Shown here one piece after another: positions 33,820 to 51,918 of a stretch of DNA of 64,000 nucleotides. Below the pieces are notes generated by a model. It searched no databases. It was given only the letters and a program-made list of their open reading frames with translations, and was not told the DNA's origin. A program made the translations under genes and the position numbers. This stretch comes from Aquila chrysaetos chrysaetos (Eukaryota > Chordata > Aves > Accipitriformes > Accipitridae), in NCBI RefSeq assembly GCF_900496995.4, contig NC_044004.1, positions 55,520,224 to 55,584,223 of the forward strand, read 5' to 3'. Positions within the stretch are counted from its first letter, which is position 1. Each line of letters begins with the position of its first letter.

Positions 33820-36800
33820 CTGCAACAAAACCCATGAAGCCAAGTTCTGGTAACAGTGAACAAACTGAATTTAATTAATAAATCAGGTTACAAGCAAAAA
33901 CAATTTGACCCAAGATTAGACACCTGCCTGATTTTTTGCCTGATTCCCTACTTTAGTTTTCAAGCCAGTGGTCACACTTTCTTTCCTGATGCTTTTCTTG
34001 CCTTATCAGCCACATAAATATTTCACAAAAGCTATTAAATCCGATTGATGAATGTTTTATGAGTACAGGAAATTCATTGAATATATAACATCTCTCAAGT
34101 GCCTAACTGATGCTGAGTATTCTGTATCTGTCCAGGTTACATACACCCACCACACTGAGCACTAGTATAATGACACAGTAATATTAATAACCTGAATACT
34201 CTGAATACTGTATAAAACATGCCCCAACAATCCACTTTTTTTTCTTGAGAGATACCTGCCGAACAGAAGAAAAGCGCCAGACCTATTACTAGTTAAATGG
34301 CAGATCTATGCTAGTGGTGGTTTTTGGTTGTCTTTGCTATGAGTTTTGGTTAAAAAGTAGTGTTTGGTCAGGATACCTTCATTGCTGTGTTAGGAGTCAA
34401 GTGTTAGTTACTCCACAAATTGCTGATTTGTAAGGGGTCAACTAAATCACAAAGCTTTGCATATTTTTTTATTTTAAGTATCACATGGTTTAGTTTTTGC
34501 TTGATGAGATGACAACCCAAATGACTTTAGTAATATCCTGGAAAGAGGATATTTAATACATTAAACGCTGTTACACATCCAGTTACACTCTGAAAATGAA
34601 AAATTTCTTTGTTGTTGTATTCAGGTGTGTGACTCAATAAACCGCAAGTCTGAATGCTTTATCGCATCTTTTTATATCCAGTGTTTTAAGAAACTGGGAG
34701 GCAAATGTGAGACCCTTATAAAGGTCTTGTTCTGATAATCACTTCTAGAAATGTCAAGCCTCTTCTAAATATACTAACTGCTATTCCTGCTATGTTGTGA
34801 AGGAATCTACATTTTAAATAGAATACATATCCTTTTTTGTGTCTACTTTTTATTTTGTATCTTTCCAAATTGTTTTTCTGTGTTTCTTTCTCCTGGATAC
34901 CAAAGATTATTTAGAATTAGATTTAGATTCTTGAAGCATGTGTCATTTTGTTACTCTTATTTTCTAGTATGAGATTTGCAGATTTTCTGAGTTGTAAGTT
35001 CAGTTTCTGAGGTTCCTGGGAGAAAAAAAAATCACTTTTGGACTGAATTATAGTAAGGTCTTAAAGTAATTTAAAATGAAGGCTAGTTACAGTGCATCCC
35101 TCTATACATTGCTGACAGAATATTTAAATAAACAACATATTTGGTAATGATCTACTTGAATGTGCAGTCCAGTATCCGTAAGTCACTGGGTATTATATAC
35201 CATCTTGGGTCCCTTTACATATGCTCCTTTACCAGGAACAGCCCTAATAATATCCTCAAAGGTTATTTCCACAAAACTGTAATGGATTCTAAGTTTTGAA
35301 TGTTTGTGAACTGCAAGAGCAAGCTCACCCAATTAATGAATGTGCGTGCTTATAGTTAATAAATCTAAGGGAAAAAAACCCAAAACAATCAGTGATGCAA
35401 AGGCAATCCCTTACCACCTCCCACCAGGAGACTGATGCCCAGGCAGTCTCTGAGCAACAGTTACCTTGGAAAGACTACCTCCCAGTTTTTATTGCTGAGC
35501 ATGACATTATATGGCACAGAATATTCCTCAGGTCAATCTAGGTCAGCTGTCCCAGCAGTACTCCCTTCCAACCATTTGTCCACCCCAGCCTGCTTGCTGC
35601 AGGGAGCAGAGTGAGAAACGGAGAAGCCTTGTCACTGTGCAAGCACTGCTCAGCAATCGCTAAAACATTGGTGTCTTACCAACGCTGTTTTGGTCATAGC
35701 TGTAAAACACAGCAAGATATGGGCTGCGACGAAGAAAGTTAATTCCATCCCAGCCAGACCCAGTACAACTCTGTAGGGCAGGGCATGCGTTTCTATTCTG
35801 TATTCAGGGTGCCTAGCATGATGTGCTTTTGGTCTTGGACAAGGACTGGCGGTTACTGTGTAGGACTACTGAGTGACATTGCATTGGTAGAGGAATGCTT
35901 TGTCAGTGTCAGTGGAAGAACCTGTGTAACTGGGGCAGTTCTGGTGAAAGGGCAAACCTGGGAACTGTCAGATCAAGACTGGAATAGGATATATTGAAGT
36001 TAGGTGCCTGCTCTTCCAGCCTATTAGGGAGTAAAGGGGTTTTCTGGATGTTGCTTTTGAATGCAAGTATCTAAACTCCATGTATGTACTGTTTTGGAGC
36101 TGAACTTCAGTTAGTGATGGTTTGTGGCACTACTGTACAAAACAAAACATTTAGTCTAAGCCCCTCAAAAATGCAAAAGCAATGACAATACACCAACCAA
36201 ATTTCTGAAAATTGCTACTGCAAGCATTAGTATAACACTCTAACATGAGTAAGTTCTATTGTATTGTTGATAAATTATTATTATAGTTATTACTATTGTT
36301 AATTCCTTCAGAACAGAGAAAAGGCTATTTTTGCTGCAAGTTAGGTGCCAGTTACAGTTTTCTCCATTTGAACTGAGTTTTTCAATAAGATTTCACCTGA
36401 GAAATTCAGACCATGCCATTGTAACCCAGCTTTCTTTTATTGCAGTTTTTTTTAATCATCTAGGGATTTATAAAAATCTCCATGACTTCTTTAAGAATTA
36501 ATGTTTGGGACATAAATACCCTGGAAGCCTTCAAGAAACGTGCTTAAGTCCACATAAAAGCTTCAGCACTGGTTCAGTAAATAAACACAGATGTAACATA
36601 ATAGAAACATAAATTTTGCATGTGAAAGCCAAAACACATTATCATCTGCTTATCACCATCTATACATGGATAAAGTACATCAATATAAGCCTCAGTGCTT
36701 AGTTGCTAAAGGGGATGAATTCTTGCTCAAAGCAAGAAAAGGAACTACAGAGATTTGAATAGCAAAATACTGGCTGACAAGAGATGCTGTTAATACTATT

Positions 36801-39404
36801 CTGGTGATAAAAAAGATAAGAGGATAAAAATTATATGCATTTCTATTGAAACACATGTGTTTACTAAAACAGACATTCTGATGTACAACAGAGGACTTTC
36901 TCTGTCTTGCATTAGCATGCAAAGCCCAAAGGATGTGAAGAAAGCCAAAACAAAAATAAGTACCTTCCTAATTCTTACCAAAATTAAAACAAACTAAGAC
37001 CCTTCCTGCATTTATTAAACCCCATAGAGCAGAAAATCTCTCAGCAGGTTTATTACAAAGGATGTTTTCAAGAGATAACCAGCCTTTATTGCAAATGTTT
37101 GATTAAGTTCAAAGAAAATTTGTACTGTGTTTGTTCTGGAATATGGCTTCCATCTCAGTTTGTGCAAAGTTTGGGTAATATGATTTGGGTAATATTATCA
37201 GATTAGTACTGGCATAAAGCTACTAGTAGTGTTGTTACTGACATGTCTTTGAAACATTGACCCTTTGACTGAGAAAAAGGAATGTTGCCTCTAAGTAAAA
37301 CAAAAATGAAGGTAACTGAGTATTTCTAAGGTACAGGTCAAAATATGAAATTGAGAATTCTGAAAAAAAAATTAAAAAATTATCAGCCCAGGTCCTAATA
37401 CTCGTGAGGAATTATATAAGGAAAGTAGGGAGTTTCGTACCTGCAAGTGTCAAATGCGTGTCATTTCCCACTGAAATTGGTGACCATTTTTATATGTCAT
37501 GCAACTCATGTATGAAGATAAAAGCATCCTTACATTTCTGCCATGTTTTATCTGTGCTGTAAGACCATGTTGTACCATCACATGATATTGCTTTCCTTAA
37601 AGTCTTTCTTTTTTCCCAGCATATGGTGATAATTGATCAGAATATGTGCCAATCTGATCAAGAATTTAATTGACACTGCCTTATCTTGTTCTGTAAACTA
37701 TGTGATCCAGACTAGGACCATAACTGACTTCTTACTCTGTGTAACAATCAGTAGCAAGTATCTAAACCAAGCAGTCTTAAGTGTTGCAGCAGAAAATCCA
37801 ATTCAAGTAAAAACATTACCAGGATTTCAGCTGTTACAATTTGACTTGTTTACTGCAGGTCAAAATCCAGATCAATGGCTTAGACATCAATCATTTAACA
37901 AGTGTATTTTTAAATACAAATTTTGGTGAGAGTATCTTAGTATAGCTAAGTAAGTCAGTGAGTAATTGCTCTTAATGCTTTTCTTTTTAATTCTTTCCTT
38001 ATGGAGTGTTGCTTGTATGGCAAGGTGCCAGGGTACTCTCAGTTAGAGCAACTGCCACCTCTGGAGAAAGCCATTTGCATTCAAGTGTTCATGCAAAGGG
38101 CTTATTCACAGATAAAAAACTTAAGTGGTTGTTGACAGAAGAGTTGCTTCTGCTGATTATCTAGATGGTTGCTAGGCTTCTCTTTACTTTAGGCTTTGTA
38201 AAACCTTAATCACACAGCAAACAGAAGGAAGGAAAGGAAATTAGGAGAAATAAGTATGTGCTTAGTATATTTCCACTCAGAACTCACAGGAACCAGCAAA
38301 GACCTTCACATATGCTTTAGAGATGTATCATCCTGCACAGCTCGTTAGGTAGGATAGGATCAATGGAGCAGTGCCTGGAACAGCAGCAGATCTCTATGAG
38401 AGTGTTGTGCATGAAATGATGTGCCTGAGGGGCTTCTTATACGAAATGCTCTAATTGAATGTAAGATGCAATTGCAATAAATCTGAGTCTATTCCTTTGC
38501 TGCTGTAGGAACTGTATCATGTAGCCCTTATCAGAAACCTGTCATGTTCTGTGTTAAAAATAGGAGGGGTTACTGCCATTAAGATTATTTACAATAGTTT
38601 GATCTGATTAGTCTTCTTTTAATTTCTAGGCTACTTTCCCCCACTTGTTCCTGTGCAAGCAATGCCAGTTACTGCAAAAAGTTTTCCCCATGTTTAGTGT
38701 TTATACCCTTAATTTATTTTTGGAAGGTAGCCATATCCTTTTACCCTCCCTTTTGTTAATCTGGGTAAGCCACATGCTTATAGTTTCTTTTAGCATTGTG
38801 GCTTTCTTTTCTTTGGCCCTGCTAGTAGCATACCTTTGCATCTCTTCCAGTTTGAATTCATTGTCCTTGAACATGGTTATACAGAAGTTCTCTACTTGTT
38901 CATCCTGGTAATTTAGTCCCAAATAACTGAAAACTGAAGCTAACACATCTGTGCAAGAGATAAATTATTGAAACATTTCTGTTGTTTGGCTGTGTTATGT
39001 AATAACTAACCTATTTCTACTGAGCTGCTTTGTGTCATTTCTGTAGTCTGTGTATTTATTGTATGAGCTGTAACTGGTTAATTTCTACAATACGCACCTT
39101 CACACCTCACTAAAACCATGGAAGAAGAGGTTTTGATACCAACAACTATGGACCACAGTCTGATCTCACACCAGGCTAATAGTATGGCTAAGGCTAGAAT
39201 CTAGCATTATAGGAAAAGAATAATGCTTCAGTAAAACATTGTGGTTCACAGTTTTTCCCAACTAATTGAAAAATATACTTGCAGTGTGAGTTTCTATTTA
39301 TTTCCCTTGGACTCACCTCAAGTACTGGATGCCAAAGCCTCTAAATAAAAACTAAAGGGAAATTTCTATTTCTTAGGTTTGAAAAGACATGCTGTCCTTT
39401 GTCT
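33820..39404. other. Gene-poor, AT-rich intergenic stretch
   Basis: No recognisable gene or ADH exon was found in 5.6 kb. Two - strand open stretches are noted without identity: 35,183-35,332 (about 50 codons) and 38,701-38,946 (81 codons, charged, ending at a stop). Both may be chance. Confidence 0.5.
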
Positions 39405-39835
39405 CATTGGGTTCAACAAAAGGAAGTGTAAAGTCCTGCACCTGAGGAGGAAGAACCCTATGCACCAGTACATGCTGGGGGCCACCCAGCTGGAAAGCAT
39501 CTTTGTAGAAAAAGACCTAGGGGTGCTGGTGGACACCAAGTCAAACATGAGCCAGCAGTGTGCCCTTATGGCAAAGGTGGCCAATGGTGTCCTGGGCTGC
39601 ATTAGACGAAGTATGGCCAGCAGGTCGAGTGAGGTGATCCTTACCCTCTGCTCAGCACTGCTGAGGCCACACCTGGAGTGCTAGGTCTAGTTCTGGGCTC
39701 CCCGGTACAAGAGGGACATGGAGGAAGGGTGCGAAGAGGGCAGAGCCAGACTTTTCTCAGTGGTGCCCAATGATGGGACCGGAGGCAGTGGTCACAAACT
39801 TAAACACAGGAGGGTCCATCTGAACATTATATGGT
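39405..39835 (+). mobile_element. CR1 LINE fragment, reverse transcriptase C-terminal part, internally deleted
   Basis: The + strand encodes CR1 RT tail words KCKVLHL, EKDLGVLVDTK, QQCALMAKVANG, LGCIRRS and RPHLEC, then a stop at 39,682-39,684. After GTACAAGAGGGACATGG the sequence jumps to the later part ARLFSVVP and GHKLKHRRVHLNI, so roughly 240 bases are missing near 39,722. The copy is dead, truncated at both ends and lacks the usual 3' repeat. Confidence 0.9.
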
Positions 39836-42800
39836 TAAAGTCGTATCTGCAGTCCTGTCAGGAGCTACAACACAAGCCATCCATGCACAGTATAGGTAAC
39901 TTTGATATAATTTGCTTCAGTTTCCATATTAATGTTGTTAGTGCTGCCTGGTAATGGTGCTGGGTAAAGAAGGGAATTGTTTCTGTCTCTGGGAGGTGTT
40001 TTTCTTCCAGTTCACTTGGAACATGAAACCTGTGTTTCCAGCCAGGCTTGCCAAGTTGTGTATTTCATAATAGTCATGGTAAAGGGATTCTGCTGCGTGT
40101 TCTACAGGGGTAAATTGTGTTATATACAAATAAAATGTAAATGATGCTACTGAGAGCTGTACTCATTGAGGTGGGCAGTTCCAAGGATTTCCATTGTAAA
40201 ACAGATGAGTTGGCTGTTTCTGTGGTACTGTTCTATAAATAATTTCTGTGAAACAGAGATTCTGTGTACACCTGTAATTATTGACTTCTTGCTTATGACT
40301 TGGATGCCCCAAGCAGGCTTTTCTTCTCCTGTAGGAGGCCTTGAAATGAATTTATGAGAACTAGGAGCTTTCAAAAACAGAGGTGCTCCAAGCAAAGTTT
40401 TGAGGACACCTTGACTCTGACATTGTGAGCAGTCCCTGGCTCTAAAGGCAGAGCAGGAGGAATGGGGGATAGAGGTGCTAGAAGTTCGTATTAAGAAAGA
40501 AAAGACAAGGTCAGGCAGCAGTGCTAACTATGAGGTATGGGAGGGGTGTCAACACCGAAAGGGTTGGAGGGTAACTCCATTAGGTTTTCTCAACCAGATG
40601 CTGCTTCTGATGTGATTTTACTGTGGAAGGGTGTTTTCTACACATGCATATGGCTATAAACAACTTGCATTCAGGCTGTGTGCACAGTATACTCATAGCC
40701 AGGCATGCTTCCAAATCTGACAATGACGTAACTAAATTGTTCCAGCCAACGTTTGCATCACTGTATATGATGGTGCAAAATCAAGACATGCTTTCTGTAA
40801 ACTTAAATATAGATATACACAATATATATGTACTATACATGCATACGTATAAAAATATATCCATGCTGCAACTTCACCAAAGTCCCTATTGGCTGCTCAG
40901 TCAACATAGTTACAGTAAATCATTGTGGCTGAGGAACAGATTCCCTGAGAAGAGACTGACAATCTGCAGTGTTACTGTAGAACAGGCACCCAATGTGATG
41001 AGTGTTGTCTGCAATGAGGTTTTTCTTTTTTCCTGGTCTCACCCATAACTGCAGGCTCCTGACAGTCCTCCATGGGACCCATGGCAGAAGTCCTTCTGGA
41101 GAAATACTGTTTGAATGCTCCACTGTCCAATCTATATTGAATCTTTTGCCACTTATCACTAATCCAGTGAACTGGAAGTTAAACACTGGAGAGAGGCTCA
41201 CTGGATTTAAAAAGTACTGAGTGAGATACAATGGCCAAGTTTTCTCCAGCTGCTGAAGTTGATGCTGCTTCAGTGACATCTGGGGGTTTTTTTGCAGAGG
41301 GACTTTGGGATTGCAGCAAAGTATACGTTTATGCTAGAAAAGTTCATTGATCTTATATTTCCAGACAGTATTTTAGTGGAACTATTAAAAAAAATAAATT
41401 CAAGTATTATTATATTCCACAAGGGGATATAATATGGAACAATGTTTCTGTTTAGGGTGTAAATAGAATAGTGGAAAAAGTATTTCTCCTTTTGTATTTT
41501 ACTAGGCAAATTTGAGAAATTCAGTCCATAGTATATTGGCTAAAACAAAACAAAAAATAGATCAACATCCTAATATGAAATGTATTTCATTTTTTCCTCT
41601 CCCTAAAGCTGTTGGGCACAATCCATAGCAGAGTCAGCTCTACTATGTGACTTTCATGTTGGAGTAGAGTACACTCATTAAATGTGCAGATAGGAGGAGG
41701 GTTACAAGCACACTGAAAGAGAGGGTTAGAAAATGATCCTGACAGTCTGGGGAAATGCTTTTAAAGAACTGGGATGCAACTGACTGTAGTGATCAGCATA
41801 GATGGCAGGTGACAAGTCAAAAAGCAGTTCTGCAGGAAAAAAAAAGCCTGCAAACAATAGTGAATGACAAAGTGAACTTGAGTTAGCGATATCCTGCTAT
41901 TTGGGAGCAGAGGAAAGGCAAACATCATAGTGGCTGTGGAAACAGGAATACAGTTGACAAGACGGGAAGTAATGCTTCACGGTGGGAGGGGTGAGGGTAG
42001 ACATAGTAACAGTCTTCAGGAACATAAAAAGTAGCTATAAGGTTGAGCAGGAGGTTTAGTCTCTCTGAGGAGATTAACTTTGACAGTATGATACAGTTTG
42101 AAATGGTAATGGAATAGATCATCCTTGGAGGCCTTTGAGCACAAGTTATCCCTTAGGAATGATACAGAGATTTGATCCTGCACTGGGAAAAAAGCTAATC
42201 TACATGGTCTCTCAAGAACCATCCGAGCTCTGTTTTCAGATGAGTTCATTACTTAAATAGTCTTGTTTTGTTATTTTATGCACAGCAGATTGTGGTTTTT
42301 AAATAACTTGTAGGATGTTAAAAAACCCACACATTTGATCAGCATCGTAAGAGATCTACTTGCTTACCATTTTGTGGATATGAATGATATTGCTAGAAGT
42401 GCACATCACCATCAGTTTCTCTAAAGTGGTGGTGTAAATGACAACAATCTTATGATGTATTGGATTTTTATGGGAAGTAGGTTGTATCTAAAATATTGAT
42501 ATCCCCTGCTGGAGTATTTGGCGTGGCTATTGTAATATTTGTATAAGTCAAAGCTCAGAGTATTCAACTTAAAATAAATGCCAAAGGATTATTCAGATAA
42601 TAAACTACGTTTACATAGTGCTAGTTTACATGGTTCTAGAAGCAAAGATTGATTGACATTTGCGTTTGTGTTAATTCTACAATGTGAAAGACCTGGAAGT
42701 GGGAGACTTGATGAGAAATGGTGTGTGATTGTCATCTCTCAAGTATAAGAAAACAGTACAGAGTCATAAATACTCAAACAGAAAATGAAAATATTTAAAG

Positions 42801-43271
42801 TGACGGTCTGTTCAGAGCTGGGTGCTGCCTACATTCATCTCTAACACTATGTAAGCATCAGTAGAGAATAATGTTTGATACTCTGATGCTCCATGTACAT
42901 GTTATGTAGCAAACCCATTTGTTCTCTTTTCATTTTTGCAATCTCATATATGGGCTCATTGCCCATATAAACTCTTTCCTGGGACAGACTAGTAAATATT
43001 TTTCTGGGTTAAAATATATCTTGCATAAATCTACTGGTGTTTTATTGATGGTAGTTTTAGGCTGCTGAGTCTGCATTTATATTCTAGAAGAGACGGTCTT
43101 TTTGTTATTTCAAAGAAACTGAGCAGTGGAATTGATTAAAATAGAATTGTAACTGAAACAGATAAGCTAAATAATGCAAATCACTCCAAAGAGCAATGTG
43201 TCCTTCCCATTGCTACTCTGAAAAGAAATGCCACACATTCAAATATTGAATGCACGTGGTTGTTATGTGTA
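39836..43271. other. Intergenic stretch between two CR1 fragments
   Basis: I see no supported gene. Overlapping frames on opposite strands at 40,623-41,279 (141 and 119 codons) show no family I recognise. Confidence 0.5.
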
Positions 43272-43938
43272 TTATGGCAACCAGCTAGAATTGGCTGACG
43301 AGAAGCTCAACGTGACCCAGCAATGTGCGTCTGCAGCCCAGAAAGCCAACCGTATCCTGGGCTGCATCAAAAGAAGTGTGATCAACAGGTCAAGGGAGGT
43401 GATTCTGCTCCTCTACTCCACTTTCATGAGACCCCACCTGGAGTACTGCGTTCAGCTCTGGGGTCCCCAACGTAAGAAGGACATGGACCTGTTGGATCAA
43501 GTCCAGAGGATGGCCGTGAAGATGATCAGGGGACTGGAGCACCTCTCCTGTGAAGACAGGCTGAGAGAGTTGGGGTTGTTCAGCCTGGAGAAGAGAAGGC
43601 TCTGGGGAGACCTTACAGCAGCCTTCCAGTACCTAAAGGGGGCCTACAGGAAAGCTGGAGAGGGACTTTTTACAAGGGCTTGTAGTGGTAGGACAAGGGG
43701 TAATGGCTTTAAACTGAAAGAGTGGAGATTTAGATTAGACGTAAGGAAGAAGTTCTTTACTGTGAGGGTGGTGAGGCACTGGAACAGGTTACCCAAAGAA
43801 GGTGTGGATGCCCCATCCCTGGAAGTGTTCAAGGCCAGGTTGGATGGGGCTTTGGTGTCCCTGCCCATGGTGGGGGGGTTGGAACTAGATGATCTTTAAG
43901 GTCCCTTCCAACCCAAACAGTTCCATGATTGTATGAAT
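43272..43938 (+). mobile_element. CR1 LINE 3' fragment with reverse transcriptase tail and 3' end
   Basis: An open frame of about 200 codons carries the CR1 RT C-terminus: [61 protein letters not shown] and HWNRLPKE, ending at 43,897-43,899. The CR1 3' region follows (ggtcccttccaaccc and a repeated ATGATTGTATGA-type end). It is 5' truncated, as most CR1 copies are, and better preserved than the copy at 39.4 kb. Confidence 0.93.
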
Positions 43939-46467
43939 CACTAGACTTACCATATACTCAACTTTAAGCTGCTGCCAAGGAGAGACTGATAAAAGGAACA
44001 GAAAGGTGATGGATGAAGAGGTTGAAAATGGAGATGATATGGTCAAATGCCAGTAAAGAGAATCAGATTTTCCTAGTTGCACATGTGAACTTGACCCCAG
44101 CATGTCAGAAATGCCATATATTGATTATAGCTTTGAAATTTTGCGTGTTCTTAGAAAAAGCAATGAGAGCTCTTTTCAACTTAAAACAAAAATCTTTGCT
44201 CGCTGTTGTATCCTTCCTCTCTTTAGACCTGTGTTCTCTCCCTACCTCTCTGCTCCATGCTTCCATTTTTCTTCACCCTCAACTGCTTAGCCCAGCACTG
44301 TAAGCCAGTTCATCCTTCTGCCAGTCCCTCTCCCATTCCTAGGCCTGCTGTGCAAGAATTCGTGTTGTCTGTGGTGAAAGTAAGTTTCCACATGCATAAT
44401 TCAGCCCTGAGGACCTTCATGATCCCACCAGCTCTAGTCTAGAAGGAAATGATAGACTAGAAAAAGCCTGTCCACTAGAAAGGAATCCTCCCTCCGTGTG
44501 GCTGAAAGGACGTTTTTGTATACCTAAGGAATGGGATAATTTCCTGGAAGACTACCGATAGTGACGTAAAAACCCTTCTTGGATCAGGAACCATTTAGAA
44601 TGCCATAATGAGCAGAACTCAACTCTTCAGCTGTTGAACAATATGATAGATTAATATTTTTAAAAAATCAAAAGGCATCTGTTAACATTAGGATGCAAAA
44701 AAGATTAGTCCTGATCAGAAAAAAAATGCAGCATTCATGAACCAGGAAGGCATTACTCTGTAGACTCATGCTTAGGACACCCAGCTCTACAGTTGATTCA
44801 CACGTCCTTCGTGCCTCTTACCCTGTCAGTTCACTCACTAGATTTGGTGGAGCAAAGATGTGGTTCTTCACCAGGACTAGTTGCTTTCATGTGCTTTGCA
44901 ATTTTTAGTCCACTTTGAAAGTGGACTGATGTTTAAGTGCTTAGCTGAAAACAAAAATATTCTTTAAGCTGTTCAGACCGACCCACTTTACACAGCTTTT
45001 GAGCCTTATTTTAGTTGATTTTGATTACCATTCAATTTTCTACATTGTGCAAGAGTTGGAGAGCAATTCCAGAGGACAAATGGTGTATGGCTGATAGCCC
45101 ATATGGTTGCTAGTGTTTGAAGTTTAAAACAACAAATTTTACAAATACTGCGACAGATAATGAAACCATTCAACTGCTTCCTAGATAACATTCCATACAT
45201 ATGGCTTATGTTTTCATCTCACACATAAGGACATAAATGTGAACAGTGCTACATGTACTAGTGTTTCATGCCTCTTAGGACTTGTCCAGTCTCTGCTGTT
45301 GAGCTTATAGCCTACAAAATTGTTCTCAAAAGGTCTTTCAAATGTGTATATGATTTTTCCTTAAAACATCCATGTGATGCTCTCCTCCATCAAACTTGCA
45401 AACCAAACATTGATGTGAAGACAATATATATTTCAGAATTGCTGACTGCCCTGCTTGCAGTTGTGAAGTGCCATGGGTAGCTGGCATCTCCGCAAAACAT
45501 TTGAAATGTATGTGAATATGGGGGGAGTTGATACTGAGATCCTGTTGCTGTGCAGCTTTGTGCATATCTTAAGAGAAGAGGATGTGTTTTTTTCTTATCC
45601 AATCAATAGATGGAGAATAAAATCAAACTTGTATGTCAGTAGGCATGGATTTAATGATTAACTTTTTAATGGAAGACACTGTGTATCTGCATTCAACAAT
45701 ATTTCGTATCCTGACTTGCTATATGCATTCACGTATCAGACAAGTTTTAATAACTGACCTGTTAGGTCAGATGTTTGTACGGACAGGCGCAGGCCTCGAG
45801 GTCTTTGTCTTCATCTTGGTAGTCAGTGTTCTGGCCCCCTTTGTGTATTATGTTCATTTCCTGTCTGTATCAAAGTGGTGGAAAAATGGAAGACTATTTG
45901 ACAGAAGTCACTTTGTGGAATAGACTCTGAAATGCACTTATGAGGGCTAAGTACAAAACTTATCTTTTCCCCTGCCTGCAATAGTTCAAACCCTTCAATA
46001 ATTGTTAATTAGAAGACAAAGGCAGATATTAATGCCTTTACTAATACCTCAGCATTAAATTTTTGTCTTCAGTGTAACTGGGCACCAGTTTCAGAGACAA
46101 TTTTTGCATTTCTACTATAAAGAACAAACTAGATCATATCCTAGCATGTATGGCTTTGCGTTTGTTAGCAAGATTGGTAATTCCCTATTCTTTAAGGTGC
46201 CCTGTTGCTTTAATTTCCATTAGGACAAAAATATTGTATCCCTCATACAAAATGGAAGGGGGAGGAGGCAAATGAGGTAAGGAATGTGAGAGTTAGATCT
46301 ACCCTGACATATTATTCGTTGAAGAGATATAACAAAAATATTGATAAGGGTCTATTAAACATGTACAATTGATTCTATTCACCCTAGTGAAGGAGCACGG
46401 CTGAGGGAAAAAACGTGTTAAAATAGAGAACAGGAATCTTACAGCAATTGCTCATTTTGAGTCATGC
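43939..46467. other. Intergenic stretch, nothing recognised
   Basis: Only short frames with no family resemblance were seen on either strand. Confidence 0.5.
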
Positions 46468-46545
46468 TGTCATAGAATCCTAGGATATCTCAAGTTGGAA
46501 GGGACCCATAAGGATCATATCCTTGCATTTCCTTTTGTGCACAGA
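46468..46545 (-). mobile_element. CR1 LINE 3'-terminal fragment
   Basis: The + strand reads tcatagaatcctaggat and then gttggaagggaccc, the reverse complement of the CR1 3' end. It is a short fragment about 0.7 kb from the ADH6-like gene's 3' end. The inner boundary is approximate. Confidence 0.75.
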
Positions 46546-47248
46546 ACAAATTTAGTTGCCAGACCGGTTGTGATCCTGGTAGCTCCTACAGAATTGCACT
46601 CTTGCAATGTAAGGAGGAATTTTACTTTTTACTTTCTGAAAGTCTAGGTATAGTACCTCTAGTACCCACATTTACATATTGTGGGACATAAATGCACTTG
46701 TAATTTCTCTTCCCAATTACAATCTGTAAATTTCTCTGAGTTTGTTATCAAGAACAAAACTAGATCAGGAGAAAAGCCACCAGAATGAGCTCAGGAGGCC
46801 AGAGGATCTAAAGAGGACAAATATGAATTGGAGAAGGGAAAATTAGGAGTGAATAGGACAAAGTAATGGGATAAGAAAACCTTCTGTTTAAATGAAAGGT
46901 GCTGGAGTACAAGTTTTACCTGAGGATAACCTCACGGAGCAAAACACATTGTGGTCCTGCGAGTGAGACCAGAGAACAGCAGCAGCAGCAGCAGCTGTCA
47001 TTTCGCTGCTGTACTTGGGTTGAGGGTGCAGCATTCACCCAGCTGAGATGGGGGCAGAGACACGTCGGTGTAAGTGTGTAAGGTGGGCGAAGGTGGGAAG
47101 CAGCAGCCACGGAGAGGGCAAAGGCAGTTGCTTGCTGCTGAGATGAGGGGTGTGATGGAAGGGCCCGCGGTATGAGGAAGAGCTCCTAGTGCCCCCTGGG
47201 ACCTCTGTTGATTGAGTGCACTGCACAGGACAAGTCTCACTGAAACCC
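46546..47248. other. 3' flank of the ADH6-like gene
   Basis: It contains a (CAG)6 run at about 46,978-46,995 and a rise in G+C toward the gene. No gene recognised. Confidence 0.5.
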
Positions 47249-47254
47249 TTTATT
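47249..47254 (-). promoter_or_regulatory. ADH6-like poly(A) signal AATAAA
   Basis: TTTATT on the + strand gives AATAAA on the - strand, 200 bases after the stop codon. It is the first canonical hexamer downstream of that gene. Confidence 0.65.
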
Positions 47255-47453
47255 GGTAAAATCGTTGTCTTGGGAGAAGCGTCCTTCTGGGTCTCAGCCG
47301 GGCGCGGGAGTGCTGGCAGCGGCACCAGCGTCAGCGAGTTCCTTGTTCTTGTCTCCTTGCACCCCACAAAGTGAGGTGTGGGGCGAGAAGGGCCCGTGCC
47401 TGGAGAGTGTCTCTGCGCTGGTCCCTCCGCTCCACCTGCAGTGGCTGCGTCCT

Positions 47454-51918
<4,465 letters not shown>

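Noticed and set aside
40623-41279. Overlapping 141- and 119-codon frames on opposite strands
   Set aside because: No family resemblance; opposite-strand overlap of this kind is typical of noncoding sequence.
33820-47248. Further exons (1-7) of the ADH4-like relic
   Set aside because: I looked for reverse complements of the zinc-ligand, Rossmann and FTCKGK motifs and found none; they may be deleted or too decayed to see by eye.
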